Counted from the first letter of the stretch, positions 35,959 through 45,745 are shown. The stretch: DNA of 64,000 nt from PALSA-1003 sp963791945 (GCA_963791945.1 CAWBUD010000004.1:124001-188000); one strand, 5' to 3'. Numbers and translations are program-made. The notes: generated by a model not told the origin, from the letters alone.

Positions 35959-36624
35959 TCAGGGTTCTCCGCCGCCGGCTCGCCGTTCGCGCCGCTCGCG
36001 AAGGTAACCGATCAGCATCGGAATCAGGGAAACGATCACGATCCCAAGGACGAGCCACGCGAGATTGTCCTTGACCCACGGGATGTTGCCGAAAAGATAG
36101 CCGGCGTACACAAGCGCGGCGACCCAGGCCGCGGCGCCGACGACGTTGAACGTGAAGAACCTGTGGTAGGTCATCGCGCCGACGCCGGCAAGAAAGGGCA
36201 CGAAGGTGCGCACGATCGGCACGAAGCGGCCGATGATGATCGCGAAGCCGCCGTACCTTTCGTAGAATCGGTGCGTGCGCTCCAGATACTCCGGTTTCAG
36301 GAAGCGACCGAGCCAGGTGTCCTGCGGACGATGGAATGCGATGGGCCCGATGAAGTGTCCGACGGCGTAATTCACCGAATCCCCGAGGACCGCCGCGGCG
36401 AACAGCGTCAGGACGAGGAAGTGGATGTCGAGCCCGGCAGCGGCGGCGACCGTCCCCGAGAGGAACAGAAGCGAGTCTCCGGGCAGCAGCGGGAAGACGA
36501 CGAGCCCCGTCTCTGCGAAGATGACCAGGAACAGCGCGATGAAGAGCACGATCGAATGCTCCGCCGCTAGGTTCGCAAGCGTCTTGTCGAGCGCGAGGAG
36601 CGAATAGAGCAGCGTTGTCACCAT
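35959..36624 (-). CDS. DedA family membrane protein
   Basis: 221 residues. Hydrophobic segments around 22-50, 55-75, 140-160 and 170-195, with family motifs FPLLPGDSLLFLSGTVAA, FIGPIAFHRPQDTWLGRFLKPEYLERTHRFYERYGGFAIIIGRFVPIVRTFVPFLAGVGAM and VVGAAAWVA. DedA/VTT proteins are linked to lipid flipping and membrane homeostasis. Convergent with purB, 7 bases between stops; downstream of secF. Confidence 0.9.
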   Translation of the reverse strand: MVTTLLYSLLALDKTLANLAAEHSIVLFIALFLVIFAETGLVVFPLLPGDSLLFLSGTVAAAAGLDIHFLVLTLFAAAVLGDSVNYAVGHFIGPIAFHRPQDTWLGRFLKPEYLERTHRFYERYGGFAIIIGRFVPIVRTFVPFLAGVGAMTYHRFFTFNVVGAAAWVAALVYAGYLFGNIPWVKDNLAWLVLGIVIVSLIPMLIGYLRERRERRAGGGEP

Positions 36625-36701
36625 GGGCCGGACGCCTCAGCGACCCTGGCGCGAATCCGTCGAGCGATTCCGGCGACCATGGGCGGTGGTCGCCGGGTCC
36701 A

Positions 36702-37646
36702 CTAGGGCAGGATCTTCTCGGCGCCGCCGGGGCCCGTCTTCCGCTCCGGCTTGACCAGATCCGCGCGCGACACGCCCAGCCACATGACCAGCGAAGCCAT
36801 CACCAGCGCCGAGGAGTAGATGCCGAAGCAGATACCGATCGCCAGGGCCAGCGCGAAGTAGTGCAGCGTCTCACCGCCGAAGAACAGGATCGACAGCACC
36901 ATCATCAAGGTGCAGCCGTGGGTGATGATCGTCCGTGAAAGCGTGCTCGTGATCGCGTTGTTGATGATCTCCGGCACCGCACCCTTGCGCATCTTGCGGA
37001 AATTCTCGCGAATCCGGTCGGCGATGACCACGGATTCGTTCACCGAGTAGCCCAGCACGGCGAGCACCGCGGCCAGCACAGGCAGAGAGAACTCCCACTG
37101 GAAGAACGCGAAGAAGCCCAGGATGATGACGATGTCGTGCAGGTTGGCGGAGATGGCGGAGACCGCGAACCGCCACTCGAAACGCAGCGCCAGATAGGCG
37201 ACGATGCCGATCGAGACGAGCAGCAGCGCCATCGCGCCGTTCGCGTAGAGTTCCTTGCCCACTTGAGGTCCGACAAACTCGACGCGCTGCTGCGTGACGC
37301 TTGGGTCGTCTGCCTTGAGCGCCGTCAGCACCCGGTCCGAGAGCTGCGCAGTGGACAGCCCTTCCTTGAGCGGCAGCCGGATCAGCGCGCTGTTGGCGGC
37401 TCCGAAACTCTGGACCGCGAATTCGCCGAGGTTCATCCTGTCGATCGCGTCGCGCACCCGGCCGAGGTCCGCAGGATGCGTGTAAGCGATCTCGATCAGC
37501 GTCCCGCCCCGGAAGTCGATTCCGAGGTTGAGGCCGCGGACGGCAAGGAAGATCACGGCGAGGACGAACGTCACCGCCGAGATGATGTTGAACACCAGCG
37601 CGTGCCGCATGAACGGGATGTCGCGCTTGATGCGGAAGAATTCCAT
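36702..37646 (-). CDS. secF: Protein translocase subunit SecF
   Basis: 314 residues, RND-like partner of SecD in proton-driven protein export. Six TM segments; GLNLGIDFRGGTLIEIAY (D1 motif), the periplasmic P4-type loop, then YSVNESVVIADRIRENFRK and the TM4-6 block. Follows secD after 110 bases that contain palindromic repeats. Inner membrane. Confidence 0.96.
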   Translation of the reverse strand: MEFFRIKRDIPFMRHALVFNIISAVTFVLAVIFLAVRGLNLGIDFRGGTLIEIAYTHPADLGRVRDAIDRMNLGEFAVQSFGAANSALIRLPLKEGLSTAQLSDRVLTALKADDPSVTQQRVEFVGPQVGKELYANGAMALLLVSIGIVAYLALRFEWRFAVSAISANLHDIVIILGFFAFFQWEFSLPVLAAVLAVLGYSVNESVVIADRIRENFRKMRKGAVPEIINNAITSTLSRTIITHGCTLMMVLSILFFGGETLHYFALALAIGICFGIYSSALVMASLVMWLGVSRADLVKPERKTGPGGAEKILP

Positions 37647-37664
37647 GTTGCCCTTCTGCTATGC

Positions 37665-37753
37665 GTCATTCCCGCACGGGCGGGAATCCAGCGTCGTTGT
37701 CCGTCACGTTTCTCGAAGTCACCGGGTCCCCGCTTTCGCGGGGTCGACGCCAG
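37665..37753. repeat. ATTCCCGC-type palindromic repeats between secF and secD
   Basis: GTCATTCCCGCACGGGCGGG (from 37665; the arm continues AATCCAG to 37691) and, 30 bases on, CCCCGCTTTCGCGGGG with flanking TCGACGCCAG (to about 37753). Both are hairpins of the kind dispersed in many beta- and gammaproteobacterial genomes. They sit in the secD-secF mRNA. Confidence 0.7.
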
Positions 37754-37756
37754 CCG

Positions 37757-39619
37757 CTACACAGCCGGCGTCGGCTTCCACACCTGTCCGATCGATATCT
37801 TGTCGAGCTTCTTGCGGCCGCCGTACACGATCGCCACGAGGCCGCGCGAGACGAACACTGCCGAGAACATCGACGTGAGAATGCCCAGGCAGTGCACCAC
37901 CGCGAAGCCGCGCACCGGCCCCGTGCCGAAGATGAGGAGCGCGATCCCCGCGATGAGCGTGGTCACGTTGGAGTCGAGAATCGTGTTCCAGGCGCGCTCG
38001 TAGCCGGCCTGGATCGCGGCGTGCGGTGTGTCGCCCCAGCGCAGCTCCTCGCGGATGCGCTCGTTGATGAGCACGTTGGCGTCGATCGCCATGCCCAGCG
38101 TCAGCGCGACCGCGGCGATGCCCGGCAAGGTCAGCGTGGCCTGCAGCATCGACAGGATCGCCACCAGGAGCAGCAGGTTCACCACCAGCGAGATCGTCGA
38201 GATGACGCCCATCAGCGCGTAGTAGACGCAGATGAACACGGCCAGCACGATGAAGCCGTACTTGACCGAGTCGAATCCCTTGTCGATGTTCTCCCTGCCG
38301 AGCGACGGACCGACCGTGCGCTCCTCGATGATCTCCATCGGCGCGGCCAGCGCGCCGGCCCGCATCAGGAGCGCGATGTCGTTGGCTTCCCGCGAGTTCA
38401 TGCGGCCGCTGATCTGCACCCGGCCGCCGCCGATCTCCTCACGGATCACCGGCGCGGTAATCACCTCCTTCTTGCCTTTCTCGACCAGCACGATCGCCAT
38501 GCGTTTTCCCACGTTCTCGCGCGTGATCTCCTTGAAAATGCGCGCGCCGCTGCCGTCGAGGTTGACGTGGACGGCCGGCTCGTTGGTGCGGCTGTCGAAA
38601 CCGGGCTGGGCGTCGTTGATCCGGTCGCCGGTGAGCACGACCTCGCGCTTGACCAGCACCGGCGCTCCCGAGCGGTCGTAGAGCAGATCGTCGCCCAGCG
38701 GTACCTGGCCCGAAAGCGCTTGCTGCTGCGCGGTGGGATCTTCGTCGACCATGTGGATCTCGAGGGTCGCCTGGCGACCGATGATGTCCTTGGCGCGGGC
38801 GGTGTCCTGCACGCCCGGCAGCTCAACGACGACGCGGTCCGCGCCCTGCTGCTGAATGATCGGCTCGGCGACGCCCAGCTCGTTGACGCGGTTGCGCAGG
38901 ATGGTGATGTTCTGCTGCACCGCGCCTTCCTGGATACGCTTCTGCGCCTCCGGCTTCAGGCTTACGACCAGCCGCGATTCGCCAGCCCCCTCGAGCACCT
39001 TGATATCGAGGTCGGGAAGCGAGCTGGAGATTTCTTGGTACGCCCGGGAGCGCTCCGACGAGTCGCGGAAGCGCACGACGACGGTCGCCGCGTCGCGCGC
39101 GATGCCGGCGTAGATGATTTTCTTCTCCCGCATCAGCAGCCGGATGTCGGTGAGATAGCGGTCAGCCGCCTTGTCGAGCGCGGCCTTCATGTCGACCTGC
39201 TCGAGGAAGTGCACGCCACCGCGGAGATCCAGTCCGAGGAACATGGGCAGCGCATGGATGCTGGTCAGGACCTGCGGTTCGGTCGAAAGCAGGTTCAAGG
39301 CGACGATGTAATTCTGATTATTGGGATCGGGGTTGAGCTTCGCCTGGAGCAGGTCGCGTGCCTTGAGCTGCGTGTCCGGGTCGGCGAAACGCACCTTGAC
39401 CCCCGTCGGATCGACCGTCTCGCCGGTATACGGGATGTTGTCGGCCTTGAGCGCGTCTTCGACCGTCTTCAGCGTCGAGCTGTCGATCTTCACGTTCGAC
39501 TTGCCGGTCGACACCTGCACGGCCGGCGCCTCGGGGAAGAAGTTAGGCAGCGTGTAGACGATGCCGATCACGAGCGCGACGGCGATGACGACGTACTTCC
39601 AGAGCGTGTAACGATTCAT
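37757..39619 (-). CDS. secD: Protein translocase subunit SecD
   Basis: 620 residues. TM1 near the N terminus (WKYVVIAVALVIGIVYTLPNFF), a large periplasmic P1 domain, FLGLDLRGGVHFLEQVD (D1) and the C-terminal TM2-6 block with GMAIDANVLINERIREELRWG. Works with SecF and YajC at the SecYEG translocon. The cluster order yajC-secD-secF is standard. Confidence 0.96.
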   Translation of the reverse strand: MNRYTLWKYVVIAVALVIGIVYTLPNFFPEAPAVQVSTGKSNVKIDSSTLKTVEDALKADNIPYTGETVDPTGVKVRFADPDTQLKARDLLQAKLNPDPNNQNYIVALNLLSTEPQVLTSIHALPMFLGLDLRGGVHFLEQVDMKAALDKAADRYLTDIRLLMREKKIIYAGIARDAATVVVRFRDSSERSRAYQEISSSLPDLDIKVLEGAGESRLVVSLKPEAQKRIQEGAVQQNITILRNRVNELGVAEPIIQQQGADRVVVELPGVQDTARAKDIIGRQATLEIHMVDEDPTAQQQALSGQVPLGDDLLYDRSGAPVLVKREVVLTGDRINDAQPGFDSRTNEPAVHVNLDGSGARIFKEITRENVGKRMAIVLVEKGKKEVITAPVIREEIGGGRVQISGRMNSREANDIALLMRAGALAAPMEIIEERTVGPSLGRENIDKGFDSVKYGFIVLAVFICVYYALMGVISTISLVVNLLLLVAILSMLQATLTLPGIAAVALTLGMAIDANVLINERIREELRWGDTPHAAIQAGYERAWNTILDSNVTTLIAGIALLIFGTGPVRGFAVVHCLGILTSMFSAVFVSRGLVAIVYGGRKKLDKISIGQVWKPTPAV

Positions 39620-39701
39620 GCGGTGGCTGGGGTGTGCGTCTTCGGCGGAGAGCGGACAGCGCGCAACCGGCGGCGCTTCCTGAGGGTACGCCCGGCTCCC
39701 G

Positions 39702-40025
39702 TCACAGGGCCTTGATCGTGCCCTTGGGAAGGAGGAGCGATATGGCGCTGCGCTGCACGGTGATTTCCACGTTGGGGGCGATCTCGATGTCGGCGTACGC
39801 TTCGCCGAGCTTCGCGATCTTGCCCACGACGCCTCCGGAGGTCACGACTTCGTCGCCCTTCTGCAGCGCGGACAGCATCGCCTTCGTCTCCTTGGCCCGC
39901 TTCTGCTGCGGACGGATCAGGAGAAAGTAGAACACGACGATGATCGCGATCATCGGCAGGAACGCCATGATGTCGCTGCCGGACGAGCCTCCGGCGGCCT
40001 GGGCGTAGGCTGGGCTGATGAGCAC
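39702..40025 (-). CDS. yajC: Preprotein translocase accessory protein YajC
   Basis: 107 residues. One TM helix (IMAFLPMIAIIVVFYFLLIRPQQKRAKE) followed by a cytoplasmic domain (GDEVVTSGGVVGKIAKLGEAYADIEIAPNVEITVQRSAI). The GTG at 40025 is preceded by AGGAGGAAAACCC, so it is preferred over the longer frame to 40055. It lies 31 bases after tgt. Confidence 0.95.
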   Translation of the reverse strand: MLISPAYAQAAGGSSGSDIMAFLPMIAIIVVFYFLLIRPQQKRAKETKAMLSALQKGDEVVTSGGVVGKIAKLGEAYADIEIAPNVEITVQRSAISLLLPKGTIKAL

Positions 40026-40056
40026 GGGTTTTCCTCCTGAAAGCGGGTGCGGCAAC

Positions 40057-41166
40057 CTAGGAGTCTACCACGCGGGCACGGTCCGCCTTGAACCCCGCCA
40101 CGTAGCCCGGCAGGCTCCCCTCTGCGATGGCCCCGCGGAGCTCCGCCATCAGGCTCAAGTAGTAGTGCAGATTGTGGAGCGTGGCCAGCCGCGCGCCCAG
40201 GATCTCGTTGGCGCGTTGCAGATGATGCAGGTAGGCGCGGCTGAAATGGGCGCAGGTATAGCACGCGCAGGTCGCGTCGAGCGGCCCGGTATCGGCCCGG
40301 TGCCGCGCATTGCGGATCTTGACGTCGCCGTAGCGTGTATAGAGCCAGCCGTTGCGCGCGTTGCGCGTCGGGAGCACGCAATCGAACATGTCGATGCCGT
40401 TCTCCACGGCCTCGACGATGTCTTCCGGCGTGCCGACGCCCATGAGGTAGCGCGGCCGATCGTCAGGCAGGCGCGGCGCAATGAACGTTTCGATACGCCG
40501 CATCTCTTCCTTCGGCTCGCCGACCGACAACCCGCCGATCGCATAGCCGTCGAAGCCGATGTCGCTCAAGCCCGCGAGCGATGCATCGCGCAGATCGTCG
40601 AACATGCCGCCCTGGACGATACCGAAGAGGGCATTCCTGTTCCCCTCGTGCGCAGCCTTGCACCGCGCCGCCCATCGCAAGGAGAGCCGCATCGATTGCG
40701 CTGCTTCGTCGCGGGAGGCGGGATAAGGCGTGCATTCGTCGAAGACCATCGCGATGTCGGCGTCGAATGCACGCTGGATCTCGATCGACAGCTCCGGCGT
40801 GAGCAGGAGCCGATCGCCGTCGACGGGCGAGGCGAAGGCAACGCCGTCCTCGCGCACCTTGCGCAACGGCCCGAGGCTGAAGACCTGGAAGCCTCCGGAA
40901 TCGGTGAGAATCGGCCGCGGCCAGCCCATGAAGCGGTGCAGGCCGCCGTGCGCCGCGACCACTTCGACGCCGGGACGCAGCCAGAGATGGAATGTATTGC
41001 CAAGCACGATCTGCGCACCCAGAGCTTCGAGCTCGTTCGGCGCCATCGCCTTGACTGTGCCGTAGGTGCCCACCGGCATGAACACCGGTGTCTCGACGCT
41101 GCCGTGGGGGAGGGCCAGCCGGCCGCGGCGCGCCTGGCCGCAGCGCGCGATCACCTCGAAATGCAT
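40057..41166 (-). CDS. tgt: Queuine tRNA-ribosyltransferase
   Basis: 369 residues; exchanges guanine 34 of Asp, Asn, His and Tyr tRNAs for the queuosine precursor. Catalytic region ILTDSGGFQVFSLG, VLPTRNARNGWLYTRYGDVKI and zinc site CACYTCAHFSRAYLHH are present. Upstream queA performs the next queuosine step, so the two form a pathway operon. Confidence 0.97.
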   Translation of the reverse strand: MHFEVIARCGQARRGRLALPHGSVETPVFMPVGTYGTVKAMAPNELEALGAQIVLGNTFHLWLRPGVEVVAAHGGLHRFMGWPRPILTDSGGFQVFSLGPLRKVREDGVAFASPVDGDRLLLTPELSIEIQRAFDADIAMVFDECTPYPASRDEAAQSMRLSLRWAARCKAAHEGNRNALFGIVQGGMFDDLRDASLAGLSDIGFDGYAIGGLSVGEPKEEMRRIETFIAPRLPDDRPRYLMGVGTPEDIVEAVENGIDMFDCVLPTRNARNGWLYTRYGDVKIRNARHRADTGPLDATCACYTCAHFSRAYLHHLQRANEILGARLATLHNLHYYLSLMAELRGAIAEGSLPGYVAGFKADRARVVDS

Positions 41167-41226
41167 CGGCGGATTCTAACAGCGGCGAGCGGGCGGCCGG
41201 ATGGATTCGATGCCTGCGTTGTGGAT

Positions 41227-42282
41227 TCATTCGAACGCGGCATCGCGGTCGCGCTCCAGCAGCATCGCGTCGCCGTAGCTGAAGAAACGGTAGCGCTCCC
41301 GAATGGCGTGGGCGTAGGCGGCGCGGATCGGTGCGAAGCCGGCGAAGGCGGACACGAGCATCAGCAGCGTCGAGCGCGGCAGGTGGAAGTTCGTGAGCAG
41401 CCGGTCGACGACCCGAAAGCGATAGCCCGGCGTGACGAACAATGCCGTCTCACCTTCTCCGGCGCGGATTGCCTCGCCGCCCGCGGCCGATTCGAGCGCC
41501 CGCAGCGTCGTCGTTCCCACCGCGACCACGGACCCTCCCGACGCGCGCGCATTCCGGATCGCCGCGACGGTGGCGTGCGGAATCGAGTAGCGCTCGCTGT
41601 GCATGCGATGCCGCGCGAGATCCTCGGCGTCCACCGGCTGGAACGTTCCGGCCCCGACGTGCAGGGTGAGATAGGCGAAGGCGATCCCGCGCGCGCGAAG
41701 AGCGCCGAGCATCGCCTCGTCGAAGTGCAGGCCTGCGGTCGGTGCGGCCACGGCGCCCGGATGGCGCGCATACACGGTCTGATAGCGCTCCCGGTCCGCG
41801 TCCGTCGGCTCGCGAGCGATGTAGGGCGGCAACGGCACTTCACCGTGGCGCTCGAGGTAGCCCTCCAAAGGCTCTTCGATCGCGAAGCGCAGCCGGAAGA
41901 ACCGCCCTTCGCGCGCCAGCACGACGGCCGTGGCATTGCCCGGCAGCGCGATGCGCCCACCGGGCTTCGGCGGATGGCTCGCCGAGAGCTGCACCCATGC
42001 TTCATCCGGCGCGACGATGCGCTCGAGCAGGAGCTCCACCCGCCCGCCCGTTTCCCTGCGGCCGAAGAGCCGTGAGCGAATCACCTTGGTATCGTTGAAG
42101 ACGAGAAGATCGCCCCGCGCGAGCAGATGGGGCAGGTCCGTGAACCGGCAATCCTGGATCGTCGCCCCGGCCACGTGCATCAGCCGGCTTCCGGCGCGAG
42201 CCTGCGCAGGTACCTGCGCGATCAGCTCGGCCGGAAGGCCGTAATCGAAGTCCGACAGCCGATAGCTCGGTCGATCCGACAT
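41227..42282 (-). CDS. queA: S-adenosylmethionine:tRNA ribosyltransferase-isomerase QueA
   Basis: 351 residues; transfers the ribosyl moiety of SAM to preQ1-tRNA to form epoxyqueuosine. Family blocks: LSDFDYGLPAELIAQVPA, DLLVFNDTKVIRSRLFGRR, PTAGLHFDEAMLGALRARG, LHVGAGTFQPV and TNFHLPRSTLLMLVSAFAG. The ATG at 42282 starts the usual N terminus; the frame upstream to 42366 is an unlikely extension. First gene of queA-tgt-yajC-secD-secF. Confidence 0.96.
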   Translation of the reverse strand: MSDRPSYRLSDFDYGLPAELIAQVPAQARAGSRLMHVAGATIQDCRFTDLPHLLARGDLLVFNDTKVIRSRLFGRRETGGRVELLLERIVAPDEAWVQLSASHPPKPGGRIALPGNATAVVLAREGRFFRLRFAIEEPLEGYLERHGEVPLPPYIAREPTDADRERYQTVYARHPGAVAAPTAGLHFDEAMLGALRARGIAFAYLTLHVGAGTFQPVDAEDLARHRMHSERYSIPHATVAAIRNARASGGSVVAVGTTTLRALESAAGGEAIRAGEGETALFVTPGYRFRVVDRLLTNFHLPRSTLLMLVSAFAGFAPIRAAYAHAIRERYRFFSYGDAMLLERDRDAAFE

Positions 42283-42390
42283 GAGCGTGTCATTGCAGGG
42301 CGTTTCGTCGCGCGCCGGTTTTACGCGATAATGCCGGCTCCATATCGCGCGGGCAACGTCCGGCATTCCATCGCCGCTTCGCGCGTGACG

Positions 42391-42477
42391 GCCGGGATGG
42401 CGGAATTGGTAGACGCGCTGGACTCAAAATCCAGTTCTGGCGACAGAGTGAGGGTTCGATTCCCTCTCCCGGCACCA
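42391..42477 (+). tRNA. tRNA-Leu (CAA)
   Basis: 87-nt tRNA with a long variable arm. Acceptor GCCGGGA pairs with TCCCGGC, discriminator A, encoded CCA. Anticodon loop ACTCAAAAT gives CAA; T-arm GGTTCGATTCC. It lies just upstream of the DAHP synthase gene. Confidence 0.96.
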
Positions 42478-42501
42478 GCGCGAAGTCCGATACTTAGGCC
42501 G

Positions 42502-43536
42502 ATGAAAACGGATGACCTGCGCATCAGCCGCGTGCGCCCGCTGCTGACTCCTGCGATTCTGGCCGAGGAGATCCCGGTCACGCCGCGCGGCGCCGAGTGC
42601 ATTACGAATGCGCGACACACCATCGAAGCCATTCTCGATGGTCGCGACGCACGCCTGCTTGCAGTCGTCGGTCCGTGCTCGATCCACGACACCCGGGCCG
42701 CGCTCCAATATGCCGAGGGACTGCATGACCTCGCGGAGAGGGTCCGCGAACGTATTTTCATCGTCATGCGGGTGTATTTCGAAAAGCCGCGTACCGTCGT
42801 GGGTTGGAAGGGCCTCATCAACGATCCGGATCTCGATGGTTCCTATCGCATCAACAAGGGACTGCGCATCGCGCGCCGGCTCCTGGCCGACCTCGCCGAT
42901 CTCGGGCTGCCAGTCGGCACCGAATTCCTCGACACGACGTTCGGCCAGTTCTTCGCTGACCTGGTGAGCTGGGGCGCGATCGGCGCGCGCACCGTCGAGA
43001 GCCAGGTGCATCGGGAGCTCGCGTCGGGACTTTCCATGCCGGTCGGCTTCAAGAACCGCACGGATGGCAATGTGCAGGTGGCCGTCGAGGCTATCTTAGC
43101 GGCGCGTGAGCGGCATCTGTTTCCTTCGCTCACCAAGGAAGGCGCGCCCGCCATCTTCGAAACTACGGGCAATTCTTATGGCCACCTGGTGCTTCGCGGC
43201 GGGTCGGCGACCGGACCGAACTTCGGCAGCGAGTCCGTAACGGCGGCGCTCGCCAAACTGCGCGCCGCCGGCCTGCCGGAAGCCATCATGATCGACTGCA
43301 GCCACGGCAACAGCGAGAAGCAGCCGCAGCGGCAGCTCGAAGTGATCGAAGACGTGCTCGCGCAGCGATCGGGCGGCCAGACAGCGCTCAAAGCGCTCAT
43401 GATCGAGAGCCATCTCGTGGGCGGACGACAGGACCTCCGCCCCGGCGCGCTCACCTACGGACAGAGCATCACCGACGCGTGTCTCGCATTCGACGAGACC
43501 CGGCGCGCGATCGAGGCGCTGGCCGCGCGCCTCTAG
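42502..43536 (+). CDS. aroG: 3-deoxy-7-phosphoheptulonate (DAHP) synthase
   Basis: 344 residues, class I AroF/G/H type; condenses PEP and erythrose-4-phosphate, the entry to aromatic amino acids. Motifs: LLAVVGPCSIHD, MRVYFEKPRTVVGWKGLINDP, SHGNSEKQ (metal His) and ESHLVGGRQD. Feedback specificity (Phe, Tyr or Trp) cannot be read reliably, so the symbol is provisional. Starts at the ATG at 42502; the longer frame runs through tRNA-Leu. Its stop overlaps the convergent Rieske gene by 4 bases. Confidence 0.94.
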   Translation: MKTDDLRISRVRPLLTPAILAEEIPVTPRGAECITNARHTIEAILDGRDARLLAVVGPCSIHDTRAALQYAEGLHDLAERVRERIFIVMRVYFEKPRTVVGWKGLINDPDLDGSYRINKGLRIARRLLADLADLGLPVGTEFLDTTFGQFFADLVSWGAIGARTVESQVHRELASGLSMPVGFKNRTDGNVQVAVEAILAARERHLFPSLTKEGAPAIFETTGNSYGHLVLRGGSATGPNFGSESVTAALAKLRAAGLPEAIMIDCSHGNSEKQPQRQLEVIEDVLAQRSGGQTALKALMIESHLVGGRQDLRPGALTYGQSITDACLAFDETRRAIEALAARL

Positions 43537-45056
43537 TCGCGCTCCATCGCCGCTTCGGCCATCAGGCTTTCGCGGTCGCGATAGATCGAGGCCGCGGCGA
43601 GCACGCGGCCGCCGCGTTTGTACTTGACCATGCAATCGCGTGCCGCGATGTCGCCGTCGATCGCGATCTCGTCCCACGTCTCCGCGTGGCCCACGTAGTT
43701 GATCGGCACGTCGTAGTGCTGGCTCCAGAAGAACGGCACCGCCTCGAACCGGCTTCGGCCGCCGAGCATGTTGAGCGCAGCAGTCTGGCCTTGACGCTGG
43801 GCGACGACCCAGTGCTCGACGCGGATCGATGCCCCGCTGTGCGGATCCGGCCAGCGCGCGATGTCGCCCGCGGCGAAGATGCCGGGGGTACTTGTCTCCA
43901 GGCGGCCGTCGACGGTCACGCCGCGGTCGAGCGCGAGTCCGGCCTTCTCGGCAAGCGCCAGGCGCGGGCGTACACCGACGCCGACGACTACAAGATCCGC
44001 TTCGATCGTGCCGCCGCTCTTCAGCGCGACTCGATGCGCATCGAGCGCAGTCGCCGTCTCTTCGAGATGAAAGATCACGCCGTGCTCTTGGTGCAGATCG
44101 CGCACGAAGTCGCCCATTTGCGGCCCGAGTATCCGTTCCATCGGGCGTTTCTCCGGCGCCACGACGTGGACCTCGATACCGCGCGCACGGAGCGACGCTG
44201 CCACCTCGAGACCGATGAAACTTGCACCCAGCACAACGGCGCGCCGCGCCGTTGCCGCACCCGCGATGATTGCGCGGCAATCCGCCAAGGTCCGCAGCGT
44301 ATGGACATGCGGCAGATCCATTCCCGGCAGCGGCAATCGCACCGGCTCTGCGCCCGTGGCCAGCAACAGCCGGTCGTAACGGACCCTCCCGCCATCGCTC
44401 ACGACGACCTCGCGCGCCCCGACGTCGATGGCCGATACTCGGGTCTTCAGACGCAAATCGACGTTCTGCTCGGCGTAGAACGCGTCATCGCGCAGCGGGA
44501 CCCATTCCTCGGACGCATTCCCTGCAAGATAATCCTTGGAGAGGTTGGGTCGATCCACGGGCGGCGCGTCGTCGTCGCTCAGCATGCAGAGCTCGCCCTG
44601 GAACTGCTGCCGACGCAACATCTCGACTGCAGCGAAACCGGCTGCGCCGCCGCCGACGATGACGATCTTTTCCGGCGATTCGCGGGTCCGGACGACGTGG
44701 ATCGCGGGTGAAGTCTGCACCTTCTCGCGCACGAACACTTGGTTGTCGCGCAGATCGACGGACCAGCACGCGATGTGACTGAGCGCCGGTGCGCGCAGCG
44801 CTTCACCGGTCCGCAGGCTGAAGCAGGCGTGGTGCCACGGACAGCGCACCGTGTCGTCGACCAGCAACCCTTCCGCAAGCGGACCGCCGTAATGCGTGCA
44901 CTTGGCGTCGACCGCGAAGAATTCGTCTCCGCGACGTACGAGCAGGACGGCGTGCTCGCCGACGTGGCCGGACAGCATCGTTCCGTCGGTCAGCGTGCTG
45001 GCGGCGACGCCGAGCGTCAGGTCGGGGCCGGGTGCTTCGGCTGGGGCATCGCTCAT
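43533..45056 (-). CDS. Rieske domain-FAD pyridine nucleotide oxidoreductase fusion
   Basis: 507 residues. The N-terminal Rieske domain (about 15-110) holds the [2Fe-2S] ligands in CTHYGGPL and CPWHHACF. It is followed by a FAD/NAD(P)H disulfide-reductase module: IVGGGAAGFAAVEMLRR, LLLATGAEPVRLP, VVLGASFIGLEVAASLRARG, GIFAAGDIARWP and a C-terminal reductase domain. The architecture is that of AIFL/ferredoxin-reductase-like proteins. The partner is unknown; no dioxygenase subunit is adjacent. Confidence 0.92.
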   Translation of the reverse strand: MSDAPAEAPGPDLTLGVAASTLTDGTMLSGHVGEHAVLLVRRGDEFFAVDAKCTHYGGPLAEGLLVDDTVRCPWHHACFSLRTGEALRAPALSHIACWSVDLRDNQVFVREKVQTSPAIHVVRTRESPEKIVIVGGGAAGFAAVEMLRRQQFQGELCMLSDDDAPPVDRPNLSKDYLAGNASEEWVPLRDDAFYAEQNVDLRLKTRVSAIDVGAREVVVSDGGRVRYDRLLLATGAEPVRLPLPGMDLPHVHTLRTLADCRAIIAGAATARRAVVLGASFIGLEVAASLRARGIEVHVVAPEKRPMERILGPQMGDFVRDLHQEHGVIFHLEETATALDAHRVALKSGGTIEADLVVVGVGVRPRLALAEKAGLALDRGVTVDGRLETSTPGIFAAGDIARWPDPHSGASIRVEHWVVAQRQGQTAALNMLGGRSRFEAVPFFWSQHYDVPINYVGHAETWDEIAIDGDIAARDCMVKYKRGGRVLAAASIYRDRESLMAEAAMERD

Positions 45057-45309
45057 GTCGTCTCCGATGGAATGCGCTCGCGCGGCTCAGAACGATCGGC
45101 GGATAGCGATCGGGGGCGTTTCAGCTGGCTTTGACCGCTGCGCGCCGGACCTCGGCGCGGTCGCGGCATGGCAGCTACATTATGGGACGAACGAGCGTGG
45201 CCGCAAAGGCCGTAACGGGCGCCGCCGGCCGCTATCGACGCTGTGCATCACGCGACCGGCACACGCATCGATCGGCCGATCATCGAAGACGGCGGTAGAG
45301 CCTTCCCTC

Positions 45310-45335
45310 GCCCGCGGCGGCGACCCGCCGCGGGC
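45310..45335 (-). terminator. Hairpin downstream of csbD
   Basis: An 11-bp GC stem with a 4-nt loop lies 14 bases after the csbD stop. On the csbD transcript side there is no T-run, so it is a candidate terminator or mRNA stabiliser only. Confidence 0.4.
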
Positions 45336-45348
45336 TGACGCTTTTGCT

Positions 45349-45546
45349 TCAGTTCAGCTTTTCCCAGTCCTGCACTTGCCGGTCGGCCTCGTCCCTTCCG
45401 ATGCCGTAGGCTTCCTGGATCTTGCCGACGAGTTCTTCGCGCCGGCCGTTGATCTCGGTAACCTGATCGTCGGTCAGCTTGCCCCACTGCGCCTTGACCT
45501 TGCCGGTGAACTGCTTCCAGTTGCCTTCCACTCGATTCCAATTCAT
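45349..45546 (-). CDS. CsbD family stress protein
   Basis: 65 residues: MNWNRVEGNWKQFTGKVKAQ, WGKLTDDQ, and IQEAYGIGRDEADRQVQDW are typical of CsbD. The B. subtilis member belongs to the general stress regulon; biochemical role unknown. It lies next to Ku and other stress-type genes here. Confidence 0.93.
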   Translation of the reverse strand: MNWNRVEGNWKQFTGKVKAQWGKLTDDQVTEINGRREELVGKIQEAYGIGRDEADRQVQDWEKLN

Positions 45547-45745
45547 GGTTCGCTCCTTTCAGGATCAGAATGGCCGCGGCCGGAGGCGCATCGCCGCCGT
45601 CGCGGACCGATCAGAGGACAAATAGCCGCGGTTCATTGCTCCGCGCGCTAGAAGGATTTTCGTGAAGTGTGGCGAACGCGACAATCGGAGGCCGTCCGAT
45701 TCTATTGTAAGACGAGTCTGTCGGCTCGCACGTTTGATCGCCACG

